From positions 18,128,087 through 18,192,086 of the forward strand of contig NC_023753.2 in NCBI RefSeq assembly GCF_000499845.2: 64,000 bases of DNA, given 5' to 3'. The position numbers and the translations under genes were made by a program. The number at the start of each line of letters is the position of its first letter. The stretch's first letter is position 1. Below the pieces are notes generated by a model. That model did not search any database, was not told where the DNA came from, and worked only from the letters and a program-made list of their open reading frames with translations. This DNA is from Phaseolus vulgaris (Eukaryota; Streptophyta; Magnoliopsida; Fabales; Fabaceae). Shown here one piece after another: positions 47,721 to 58,636 of the stretch.

Positions 47721-48690
47721 TAATACTTTGGTTTGGATAATGTGTTTTATCCCATATGTACAATGAGTCATGTCATAGATCTACTTAAGGTTCTTTACTA
47801 GTAAATTTCTTCCCATTCAACTCAAACCATTATTACCACAGTAACATCCTAGTAAAGTTTGAATGTAAGAATATAAATTAACATTTTTATTTATTTAGCT
47901 TACATTTTGTAGATGACTAGGTTTTTTAAATTTATTTTCCCCTTTTTAATGTAATGACTTTTATCACGTTGAATAAAAGTTTTGGCTAAGTTTTCTTTTA
48001 TTTCTTTATCTGATTTTTTTTTATGTTGAGCATAGTTTAATTCAGACTGTTATGAGTGAATAACTATAATCCGAGAGCTTGTTAAAAAATAAAGTTCTGC
48101 AATACATTTTTATTATGGAGCTTTTATCCAGATTAAAACTAAGTTTGAAACTGAAGAAATTATTGAAAAACTGAGTCAAAAAAGAGAAAACGTGTTAAAA
48201 AGTTAAGTTAGAAAAAAAAAGAGCTTGTTAAAAAACTGAATTTGAAAATGTTTGCTATGGTCATAAATATTTTGATTCATTAGCAAAACATGTTGAATTT
48301 ATTATTTACATACCGATTATTTATATTAATTAAAATAATATTTTAAAAAAATTGATCACTATGATCTTTACTCAGTATTAAACAAGGTATACATCAATAT
48401 GTTGTGTCCTATCATTTCACATGTAACGAAATGCTGCCACCGATCTCTAACCATCAAACAATAATCAAAAGAAGACAACGCCCTATAACATGTGCTTTTT
48501 GTTTCTAAAAGCTCAAATCAAAAGTTACTATAGAGTTACAGCTAATAGTACTGCAAATTTTAAGCGGACAATAACAGCTAAGTTGAAAATACATACTAGG
48601 AAAAAATAATACAGTATATGAATAATTTTAGTTGCAAGTTCTGTGGCTGTTATGCAGTTAACCAAAACTGATTCATGCTTTGCCACTGGC
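47721..48690. other. AT-rich intergenic DNA
   Basis: No gene or transposon end was recognised. Confidence 0.4.
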
Positions 48691-48697
48691 CAGTGAT

Positions 48698-48826
48698 TCA
48701 AGCTGGGTTAAGGTCATCCCAAGCTTCAATCCAAGTGACCATGGCATCTGCCAACTTGTCAAAGTAAGATCTACCTTGGAAAGCTTTTTCTTGACTTGCT
48801 TCGCAAGCACAATGTAGCATTTCTGG
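48698..48826 (-). pseudogene. Possible terminal exon of an unrecognised gene
   Basis: On the minus strand, after an AG (CTGTCCAG, near 48827), a short open reading encodes MLHCACEASQEKAF, GRSYFDKLADAMVTW and IEAWDDLNPA, then TGA (48700-48698). Composition and sequence look protein-like rather than random, but I do not recognise the family. No upstream exon is visible before the Tnp2 copy begins at 49134. It may be a gene remnant cut by transposon insertion. Confidence 0.3.
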
Positions 48827-49133
48827 ACAGTGGTAGCTTATTTTAATATTTTTAAATGATGAGTAAATTTTACTTGTGAAACTTTCGTTTAAGGATATAT
48901 TGAGAATAGGGAGACCTTCTAGAAGTAAAATTTGCCAAAGTAATTTTGTTTTATGCTAAAATTCAAAATTGATAAAAAAAGGGGAGGAAGGGAGAAAAAA
49001 CTTTCCAGAAGTCGAAATAAGAAAGAAATTGTTTGTCCTGTTAAAGCTTTCAAAATTTATTCAAGTGTCCATTCCCACACCTTAGCCACTACAAAAGTAA
49101 AAGGGTTTCATTAACAATTATCATTTTCAATAC

Positions 49134-50933
49134 CGACATCCAGTTGATTCTATTCAGTGGAAAAAAATTTATGATGAGTTTTCAGAGTTTGGTAAATAAT
49201 CAAGAAATATTTGACTTGGTTTAGCTACAGACGAAATGAATATGTTTGGTAATGAGTACAAATCACAATTCATGGCCTGTTTTACTAGTTATTTACAATT
49301 TACCTCCTGGATTGTGCATGAAGCGAAAATACATGATGTTGTCTATGATGATATCAGGTCCGAAACAGCCAGGGAATGATATTGATGTTTATCTAAGTCC
49401 CCTAATTGAAGATTTGAAGTTAATGTGGGACCAGGGTGTTGAAGTATTTGACGGATTTGCTAATGAAACTTTCAAGCTTCATGCCATGTTATTTTGCACC
49501 ATCAATGACTTTCCGACATATGGTAACTTATCAGGTTATAGTGTTAAGGGTCATAAAGCATGTCCAATATGCAAAGAAGACACTACTTCTCAACAATTGA
49601 AACATGGAAGGAAGACAGTATATCTTCAGCATCGGAGGTTTCTTAGAAGTCATCATCCTTACTAGAGGTTGAAAAAAGCCTTTAATGGACACCAAGAGGC
49701 TAGTGGTCCACCAACTCCATTAACCGGTGTTGAGGTTTACGAAAAGGTCAATAACATAGACCATACCTTCGGTAAGTAAAAAAAAAAGTCATCCGTGACA
49801 AACATTTGGAAGAAGAAATCAATCTTCTTTGATCTTCCGTACTGGTCGAGGTTAGAAGTCAGACATTGTATACATGTAATGCATGTTGAGAAGATTGCGT
49901 GTGATAGCTTAATTGGTACACTTCTTAACATTAACAGGAAGACGAAGGATGACCTAAATGCTCGCTTAGATTTGATTGAGATGAATATGCGCGGCTAGTT
50001 GGCACCCATAGAAATGGGTAAGCATACATATTTGCCCCCAACCTGTTACACAATGTCAAAAGATGAAAAAATTAGTTTTTGTCAATGTCTAAAGGGTGTG
50101 AAAGTGCCACAAGGACATTCCTCAAATGTAAAGAGCCTAGTGTCAATACAAGATTTGAAGTTAACTAGGTTGAAGTCTCATGATTGCCACTTCTTGATGC
50201 AACAATTGTTGTCAGTAGCTATTCATGGGATCTTACCAAAAAATGTTAGACATACCATAACCCGTTTGTGCTCAGTCTTCTCTTCCATATGTTGTAAAGT
50301 CATTGATCCATCAACACTAGATGAACTTCAAAATGAAATTGTTGTTATCTTGTGTGAATTAGAGATGTTTTTTCCTCCATCTTTTTTTGACATCTTGGTT
50401 CATCTAGTGGTGCATCTGGTAAGAGAGGTTAGATTGTGTGGACCAGTGTACTTAAGATGGATGTATCCTGTTGAGCGGTATATGAAAATTTTGAAAGGTT
50501 ATGTGAAAAATCATTATCATCCAGAGACTTCAATGATTGAAAGGTACATATCTGAAGAAAGTATTGAATTTTGTTCAGAGTACATGACAAAAGCAAATCC
50601 AACAGGTCTTCCAGCTAATTCATGGCACCACAGACGTTCTACAAGTAAATGTTTACGTGGTGTGAATATTGTAAGAAAATATCGATCAGAAGTCTTGCAC
50701 GCACATTTGTAGATACTGAATAACACAATGAAGTTATACATTACATAGAAGCTCATAAAGCCATTGTGAAGGCAAATAACCCAAGACAAGCAGATAAATG
50801 GGTCTTGATGGAACATAATATAACTTTCATGCCTTGGTTTAAAGACGAGGTGTTCAAGGATTCAACGACATCAGAGACCTTGACCTGATTGGCTGTTGGA
50901 TTGAAGTTTGATGTCATCTCAAGTACAATGTAC
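49134..50933 (+). pseudogene. CACTA Tnp2 transposase, second copy, truncated
   Basis: It matches 54770-56560 nearly base for base, beginning at YRHPVDSIQW. It has an early stop after EFG(K) (TAA near 49197), an open frame 49246-49665 (GLCMKRKYMMLSMMISGPKQ, KGHKACPICKED), a TAG near 49664, a TAA at 49777-49779 shared with the other copy, and 49999-50712 (DUF4218 part: LVHLVVHLVREVRLCGPVYL, RWMYPVERYMKILK). The 5' part is missing and the right side is cut at 50933 by the Athila-type element; its remainder would be beyond 64000. Transposase_21-type proteins cut CACTA elements at their ends. Confidence 0.85.
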
Positions 50934-52333
50934 TGATGAGCATATATTTATTCACATTTAATCGTTTTAATCATACATTATTGGACTATAATAAATAAAT
51001 TCATTATTTTAATTCAGATTCATATAATTGAGTTTATTTGGTCCTTTATTATTATTTCTGTTAATTTTGTATTTTTAACCTAAGTTGCTTTTTTTGGATC
51101 AAAACAGGAAACAAGATCTGATATAAAGAATTAGAGAATTAAATCTGCAAATATCTGAGAAAAGGAATTGAATGCAAATTTCTGCCAGGATATTCTCTAC
51201 AACTTCTACAATTAAAATTCCTATGCAAAATCCTTCAAAAATAGAGAAAATATACTTTGAAGTTATTATTCAAGAAAATCATCTGCAATATCTCTCACAT
51301 CAATGTTGGAATAAATTATAATCAATGCATAAATCTGAAGAAAATTGGAAACAATATTTCTGGGAGAAAAGCAAGAATAAATTTTGAGACTATTTAGGAA
51401 TGAAGATATATGTTTAATAATTCAAAACAGGAAAGGAAACATCTGATAATTGTAAAACAATATCATAAGGCATATTTTAATATGATTTTGTGCAAGGAAA
51501 AGAAGATTATAAAAGAGACTTCAAGGGAAGGTAGAAGAGGGCTTTTTTTATCGCATTTTAGAGGAGAAAACACATTCTAGACCTAGTTTTCTTTTCTTCT
51601 TTATAATACTTTTGTTTTGCCTCCGCATGGAAGGCTAAACCATTTTGGTTGATTCCCATGTAATTCCCCATTGAGTTCTGAGGTTTTGGTTAATAAAAGT
51701 TTCATTTTTTTTAAATTCTCTATAGCAATTTTTTTAATGGTCTAATCTCCTGGAAAACTGGTTTTTGTGAGAGGTTGTACTTGAACGCATGATTGAGAGT
51801 CTTCCTTATCTTAAACTTTGGTTTCTTAGTTAGTTCGCATTGTTCTAATTAATTTCTTGGGCGCTTGATTCAAGAGAGAGGAGATAAGCATTCCCACGGA
51901 GTATACGCATGGAACAAAGTGGGTATTGATTAAACTAGTAGACGCATGCTTTACTGGTGAGTTTCAGTTAAATTAGATTGACACATGCTCAATCTGTTTT
52001 AGCTTTGTTTGAGGATTAAGAAAGGAATAATCTTTAGAGAACTTGTGAGGAATTCAATGGGGGAATAACTTGGGAGTCAACTTGCATTCTTTATTGTTTT
52101 AAATCATCATCTATATTTTCTTGCTTAACAATCACAATTCCCTTTTATTATGATTGTTATTGCTAATCCTTATTGCTTGCAGATAAGTTTTGAATTTTGT
52201 TCACTGGACTCACTATTGGATTCTTTAGGAGATGACTTGGGGTCATTTGACCACTTTTATATTATCATCTTTCTAGCATTGGACAAGTCTACGTTGGAAT
52301 TATATTAATTTGATAGCAAAACGACTGCTATCA
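50934..52333 (+). repeat. 5' LTR of the Athila-type element
   Basis: 1400 bp from TGATGAGCATAT to GACTGCTATCA. The PBS begins 3 bp further. The length suits this lineage. The left end is fixed by where homology to the other Tnp2 copy stops. Confidence 0.75.
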
Positions 52334-52580
52334 AATTTGGCACCATTGTCGGGGAATTCAATTTGATTTTGGTTATCATGTTTTTTTTCTTTATCTGCAA
52401 TTTATTTATTTTATTTTTTTATTTTTTCTTCCTAATTTTTACTTTTATACTATCATCTTTCTAGCATTGGACAAGTCTACGCTGGAATTATATTAATTTG
52501 ATAGGAAAACAACTACTATCAAATTTGGCACCGTTGTCGGGGAATTCAATTTGATTTTGGTTATGAGGTTTTCTTTTTCT
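52334..52580 (+). other. Primer binding site, present twice
   Basis: TTGGCACCATTGTCGGGGA starts at about 52337 and TTGGCACCGTTGTCGGGGA at about 52526. These resemble the TGGCGCCGTTGCCGGGGA site of Athila-type elements, changed at two or three bases. About 190 bp, including the last 90 bp of the LTR (CTTTCTAGCATTGGACAAGT), are duplicated in tandem. Confidence 0.7.
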
Positions 52581-53230
52581 TTATCTGCAATTTATTTATT
52601 TATTTATTTTTACTTTTTTTATTTTTCTTCCTAATTTAATTTAATTTTTTATTTAATTTTTTTTTGCATATTTAAATTTTTGTTTTCTTCTTATTAGTTT
52701 TTATTCATTTAGTATAAGCTAAAAAAAAAACTAAAAAGATATCTAATATTCAGGATTTTTCTTCTTGTTGTTTAATTTTATAAAAAAAAAGGAAAAAAAA
52801 ATATAATAGTCAAGATTTTTTTTTCTTCTTGTTTTTATTTTATTTCCTATATCTCTTATCTTTATTTTGTTTTTATTTTTTTAATTTTATGTCTTATCTG
52901 TTTTTAGTTATTTTTTATTTTTTTTTGCCATTCTTTATTTATTATTTTTTTTATTTTCTATATTTTATTTATTTAATTTTTTTTTCATAAAAAATTTTCT
53001 CTAACTATTTTTTTAAAGCATTAATTGTAGCATTTTTTTTATATAGGATTGCATTTAGGGTAGATACTTCAGTTGCTACTCTTTTATTTATTTATTTATT
53101 TTAAAGCAATTCGGGGAAGACTCTGGCTAGGAAAGACTTTGTTTTTAAGTTTGTCCATCTGTGACTCACCTCTCTTTCTTGGGAGTTGAGTTGGGTTGTT
53201 TTTTTTTTTTAAAAAAAAGAGATTTTGCTC
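52581..53230 (+). other. T-rich leader of the Athila-type element
   Basis: Long T-rich, simple-sequence leader between PBS and gag. It has no reading frame of note. Confidence 0.5.
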
Positions 53231-53551
53231 TGAAGGGTCTAACAATTAATACATATCTAGTGATACAGCCTCGTCTTCTAGTTCATCACCAACTGCGACT
53301 GTAAATCCTAGTTCATCACTGACTGCTGTCGTAAGTCCTAATTTTGGAATTATGGTCGGATGGACCCTCAAAGAACTTGTTGCTCCAGATGTTTTCTTCC
53401 AAACTATGTGTATCCAATACCCAGATGGGCAATATGAGTTTAAATCTGGTTTGATACACTTGCTGCCTAAATTTCATGGCCTTGCAGGTGAAGATCCACA
53501 CAAACATCTTAAGGAGTTCCACACAGTGTGCACCACCATGAGGCCAGCTGG
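53231..53551 (+). pseudogene. Athila gag, first piece (second piece 63572-63885)
   Basis: The frame runs from about 53260 (SSSPTATVNPSS) through GWTLKELVAPDVFFQTMCIQ, SGLIHLLPKFHGLAGED and FHTVCTTMRPAG to the CACTA insertion. With one TGG copy removed it continues at 63572 as VTEEHIKLKAFPFSVHDAAK. It then suffers a frame change (near 63645), resuming as ESVTNWEGLKRVFLEKFFPA, ICGIRQLDKESLYKY, then a TAG (near 63792), then CPYHQINEQLLIQYFYECLM. Gag packages element RNA. Broken even without the CACTA. Confidence 0.8.
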
Positions 53552-53800
53552 CACTAGTGCAAAATGAAGAAAAGAGCGCTCTTTATTTAATGCGGTTTTG
53601 CGCTTAAACGCATTCGTAAAAAATGCGGTGGCATTTTTTAAATTAATTTGATTTACAAATGCGGCTGTTTGTATAGCCGCATTTGTAAATCAAGTGCTTT
53701 GATTTACAAATGCGGCTATACAAACAACCGCATTTGTAAATCAAAGCGCTTGATTTACAAATGCGGTTTTTACGTTTAGCCGCATTTGTAAATGCTTTTT
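53552..53800. repeat. Left subterminal repeats of the CACTA element
   Basis: The word GCCGCATTTGTAAATCAA and its reverse TTGATTTACAAATGCGGC alternate four to six times, forming small hairpins. Such arrays are transposase-binding sites in En/Spm elements. Confidence 0.8.
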
Positions 53801-54338
53801 ACCCTAAATTTTTTTACGCGCCTCACCACTTTCGTAGTTTCTTTATGTTCTTGCCTTTCGTTTGCGCTGTTCATCCTATTCGTTTGCCTATCGTTTGCAC
53901 TGTTCATCTCGTTTGCCTCACACAATTATAAGTTTTTAAGTATTGATTCGCTTTCTTCCTTTCAATCTTCACAATGTCTGTCTTTTAATGGCTTTTGTTT
54001 CCTTGCATTGTTGGTTGAAGGTACGTACTGTTCCATTGGCTCTTCGTCACTTCTCCCCCACCGCTTTCGCTGTCGCCGTTGTTGTTCTTGCTACCCTACC
54101 ACTCTTCACCGCCAACTTTGGTTCACGCACAAGGTTGGTGTATGCTGTTTTAAATTTTAAAAAAAAAAATTTCATTTTTTTTATGTATTATAATTTGTAT
54201 ATTATAAATTTTATATTATTTAGTATTTATTATATTTTGAATTTGTATGTTTTTTTATGTATTATAATTTGTATTTTCAAAATTTATATTATTTAGTATT
54301 AATACTTATTATATCCTGGATCAACTAACTTCACACAG

Positions 54339-56786
54339 TTGTCGGCGGTGTTAAGATTGATGAATTTGAAGGCAATAAATGGATGGACTGATAAAAGCTT
54401 CACGAAATTGCTTCAGTTGTTGAAGGATATGCTTCCAGAGGGAAATACTCTACCTAATCGTAATTATGAAGCCAAAAATATTCTTTGTCCAATGGGTGTG
54501 GAGTATAAAAAGATACATACATGTCCTAATGATTGTAAATTATACCAGAAAGATTTTGAATTGTTGAAAAGTTGTCCGAGGTGTGCGTTATCACGTTATA
54601 AGTTGAAACAAAAAGATGATGATAATATTGAAGATATAGAAAATCATGGACCCCCAATGAAGGTTATGTGGTATCTTCCCATCATTCCAAGGATGAAGCG
54701 TTTGTTTGCAAACCCAAACGATGCTAAGAATCTTAGATGACATGTAGATGAGAGGAAATGTGATGGCATGTACCGACATCCAATTGATTCTATTCAGTGG
54801 AAGAAATTTGATGATGAGTTTCCAGAGTTTGGTAAAGAATCAAGAAATATCCGACTTGGTTTAGCTACAGACGGAATGAATTTGTTTGGTAATATGAGTA
54901 CAAATCACAGTTCATGGCCTATTTTACTAGTTATTTATACCTTACCTCCTGGATTGTGCATGAAGCGAAAATACATGATGTTGTTTATGATGATATCCGG
55001 TCCGAAACAGTCAGGGAATGATATTGATGTTTATCTAAGTCCTCTAATTGAAGATTTGATGTTAATGTGGGACCAGGGTGTTGAAGTATTTGACGGATTT
55101 GCTAATGAAACTTTCAAGCTTCATGCCATGTTATTTTGCACCATCAATGACTTTCCGGCATATGGTAACTTATCAGGTTATAGTTTTAAGGGTCATAAAG
55201 CATGTCCAATATGCGAAGAAGACACTGCTTCTCAACAATTCAAACATGGAAGGAAAACAATATATCTTCTGCATCGGAGGTTTCTTAGAAGTCATCATCC
55301 TTACCAGAGGTTGGAAAAAGCCTTTAATGGACACCAAGAGGCTAGTGGTCCACCAACTCCATTAATCGGTGTTGAGGTTTACGAAAAGGTAAATAACATA
55401 GACCACACCTTCGGTAAGTAAAAAAAAAAATCATTTGTGACAAACATTTGGAAGAAGAAATCAATCTTCTTTGATCTTCCGTACTGGTCAAGGTTAGAAG
55501 TCAGACATTGTATAGATGTAATGCATGTTGAGAAGAATGTGTGTGATAGCTTAATTGGTACACTTGTTAACATTAACGGGAAGACGAAGGATGGTCTAAA
55601 TGCTCGTTTAGATTTGATTGAGATGAACATACGCGGTGAGTTGGCACCCATAGAAATGGGTAAGCGTACATATTTGCCCCCATCCGTTACACAATGTCAA
55701 AAGATGAAAAAATTAGTTTTTCTCAATGTCTAAAGGGTGTGAAAGTGCCACAAGGACATTCCTCAAATGAGAAGAGCCTAGTGTCAATGCAAGATTTGAA
55801 GTTAATTGGGTTGAAGTCTCATGATTGCCACATCTTGATGAAACAGTTGTTGCCGGTAGCTATCCGTGGGATCTTACCAAAAAATGTTAGACATACCATA
55901 ACCTGTTTGTGCTTATTCTTCTCTTCCATCTGTTGTAAAGTCATTGATCCATCAAAACTAGATAAACTTAAAAATGAAATTGTTGTTATCTTGTGTGAAT
56001 TGGAGATGTTTTTTCCTCCATCTTTTTTTGACATCATGGTTCATCTAGTGGTGCATCTGGTAAGAGAGGTTAGATTGTATGGACTAGTGTACTTAAGATG
56101 GATGTATCCTGTTGAGCAGTATATGAAAATTTTGAAAGGTTATGTGAAAGGTACATAGTTGAAGAAAGTATTGAATTTTGTTCAGAGTACATGGAAAAAG
56201 CAAATCCAATAGGTCTTCCAGCTAATTCATGGCACCACAGGCATTTACAAGTAAATGTTTACGTGATGTGAATATTGTAAGCAAATCTTGATCAGAAGTC
56301 TTGCACGCACATTTGTACATATTGAATAACACAGATGAAGTTATACCTTACGTAGAAGCTCATAAAGCCATTATGAAGACAAATAACCCAAGACAAGCAG
56401 AGAAATGGGTCTTGATGGAACATAATAGAACTTTCATGCCTTGGTTTAAAGACAAGGTGTTCAAGGATTCAACGGCATCAGAGACCTTGACCTGGTGGGT
56501 TGCTGGATTGAAGTTTGATGTCATCTCATGTACAGCGTACGAAGTGAATAATTGTTTATTTTACAGGATGTCCATGGATGAAAAGAGTACAGTTCAAAAT
56601 TTTGGTGTTACTCTTGAAGTCGAGTCAATGGAGTTTTCAACTTCGAAAGATACAAATCCAGTACTTGGATCAATGGCACACTATGGGTTTATAGAAGAGA
56701 TATGGGAGGTTGACTACACTAAGTTTTTCGTTCCAGTTTTCAAGTGTAAATGGGTTGACAATAAAAGTGGGGTACTTGATAATTAA
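54339..56786 (+). pseudogene. CACTA Tnp2 transposase
   Basis: A 3' splice site (CACACAG) precedes 54339. Blocks: LSAVLRLMNLKAINGWTDKS and CPMGVEYKKIHTCPNDCKLY (N-terminal Tnp2), a stop (TGA 54738-54740), the Transposase_21 core 54768-55421 (IRLGLATDGMNLFGNMS, DVYLSPLIEDLMLMWDQG, KGHKACPICEED), a TAA (55419-55421) with the frame open on both sides, SIFFDLPYWSRLEVRHCIDV, a one-base loss near 55685, then the DUF4218 block 55694-56158. A 34-bp deletion near 56145 follows, then 56301-56786 with DUF4216 (YGFIEEIWEVDYTKFFVPVF). The usual transposase-associated N-terminal exon is missing. It is not able to make transposase. Confidence 0.85.
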
Positions 56787-56918
56787 TAAAGATGGCGATG
56801 TACTTGATAATGTACATGCAACCCGTAAAGACCACAGTGAAGGAATTTACATATGAACATTCAACCCACATGCAACCCGTAAATAAGCATTTAGAATTTT
56901 ATGTATTATTTTTATATG
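56787..56918. other. Spacer after Tnp2
   Basis: Short non-coding spacer before the solo LTR; it contains a repeated CATGCAACCCGTAAA word. Confidence 0.4.
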
Positions 56919-56923
56919 ATTTT

Positions 56924-58584
56924 TGTTTTGTCCGGTTGACTCGCCTCGTCAGTTGTTTTCAACGGCTACTTTGGCTCTTCTATCCTTGCTTGAGAATCGT
57001 GCCTTCTTCGTCAAGAAACTTCTCACCTACAAAGACAAAAGGGGCGCCCTAGCAGCCGTTTGCACTCCGACGCTCAAGTCAGTATTAGGGCAAAGAACAT
57101 CAAGTATATGAAATAGCTTTAGTCTCAAAAGTTGTGTACCTTCTTAGGGTTCTTAACACCCTTTATATAGATTGAAACTAGGGTTTACTTCTGTTCTGTT
57201 ACCACTGTCTAGGGTTCCTTGGGAAGTGTCCCTGTGCCGCTATTGTGTAATCCTAGCGTATTTGGCACATGAACTTCCTTTAACTAGAGTGCAACGAATC
57301 ATCAGAGTGGTCGCCTAGGTCCCAACTTGGTGCACCTAATATCCAGCGCCATTTGATTCGCGGGTGCCCTAAGTATCCACGTGCCATGCATGCAACTTCC
57401 CTAGAAACCCTAATTCTACTGGGCCCTTACGCCTTCTAAGATTATCCATGATGTTGCACCTTCATGCGTCATACATCCCACATGCATGGATCCCTCGTGC
57501 CTCAGGCTTCCCATACATCTCTTGTCTTTAACTGTTATCTTAACGAATTTCTAGGGCCCACCTTACGGGCTTTCACTTCTTCCTGACGAACGATCACTAG
57601 TGCAAAAAGAAGAAAAGGATACGCTTTATTTAGTGCGGCTTTTGCGCTACCCGCTTTCGTAAAAAACGCGGTGGCATTTTTGAAATTATTTTGATTTACG
57701 AATGCGGTTATTTGAATAGCCGCATTCGTAAATCAAAGCGCTTGATTTACGAATGCGGCTATTTACCTTTAACCGCATTCGTAAATCCTTTTTTACCCTA
57801 AATTTTGAAGCGCGCCACACACAATTTCAAACTTTATTTCTCGTCTTTGCCTTCGTTTCGTGTTCGCACTCTGAGTTCGTCTCCTTCTGCTGCATCTGCA
57901 TTCCATTTGTGCAATGTAAGTTTCTTGAACTCTCTTTCTTCCTCTTCATCTTCACAAATATATGCATAAATGTTTTTCGTTTTTCTTATATATGTTTTTT
58001 TCCTTGCATTGGTGGTCTCGAAGCACTGTTTCGTTGGCTGACATTCGTTTTTCTTACATTGTTTGGTTTCTCGCATTGCTCAGTACTCTTTCATTGTCTT
58101 CGTGGTTTATTGTGGATTTTTTGGTTAGCTCCGTTGCTGCTTCCCTGTCCGCCGTCGCTTCTGCTGCCGCCACCGTTGTTGGCGCTCCCGTGACTCTTCA
58201 TCAACGTTGGCTTCACACAAGATTGACGATGTTTTAAAATTTTTAATTTTTTTAATGATTTGGCATATACAAGTGCGGTTAAAGCAAATAACCGCACTTG
58301 TAAATGGTATTTATAAATGCGGCTATATAACCGCATTTATATTTCTTGATTTACAAGTGCGTGTTGATCAAATGCGGCTATAAAGCCGCATTTATAAATT
58401 CAAAATAGCCGCATTTGTTTTATGTTTCTGCACTAGTGGATGTTCGATCTTCTCCCTCTAATGGTGAGGTGCGATATCGATCTCCGACATCAGGCTTAGG
58501 GTAGCAACTCAAATACTAACCAACCCCCTAGTAAGTGCGTCTGGGGCCAGTCTCCGAGTTGATGACCGAGGACTGGTCGGGACA
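56924..58584 (-). mobile_element. Solo LTR with ATTTT target duplication, itself interrupted
   Basis: TGTTTTGTCC..GGTCGGGACA is flanked by ATTTT at 56919-56923 and 58585-58589. Without the nested CACTA derivative it is about 814 bp. A reversed TATA box (CTATATAAAG on the minus strand) lies near 57170. The word CACTCCGACGCTCAAGTCAG is shared with the LTRs of Tat-type element 2, so it is probably a gypsy LTR of that group. Confidence 0.8.
57595..58438 (+). mobile_element. 844-bp CACTA deletion derivative with GAT target duplication
   Basis: CACTAGTGCAAAAAG..TTTCTGCACTAGTG, with GAT on each side (57592-57594, 58439-58441). Its first about 640 bp follow the left end of the 10-kb element (AGCGCGCC, CGTCTTTGCCTTCG) and its last about 180 bp its right end, with the genes deleted. 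It has the same subterminal GCCGCATT repeats and no coding capacity. Confidence 0.9.
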
Positions 58585-58636
58585 ATTTTAATTCGAAGCA
58601 GATTAACTAATGTTTGTTACCTAATTTTTTTAACAG

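Noticed and set aside
53792..54296. Hydrophobic frames (LFTLNFFTRLTTFVV and similar) as a membrane protein
   Set aside because: This is the T-rich untranslated 5' region of the CACTA element; the frames are not kept in the 57595-58438 derivative.
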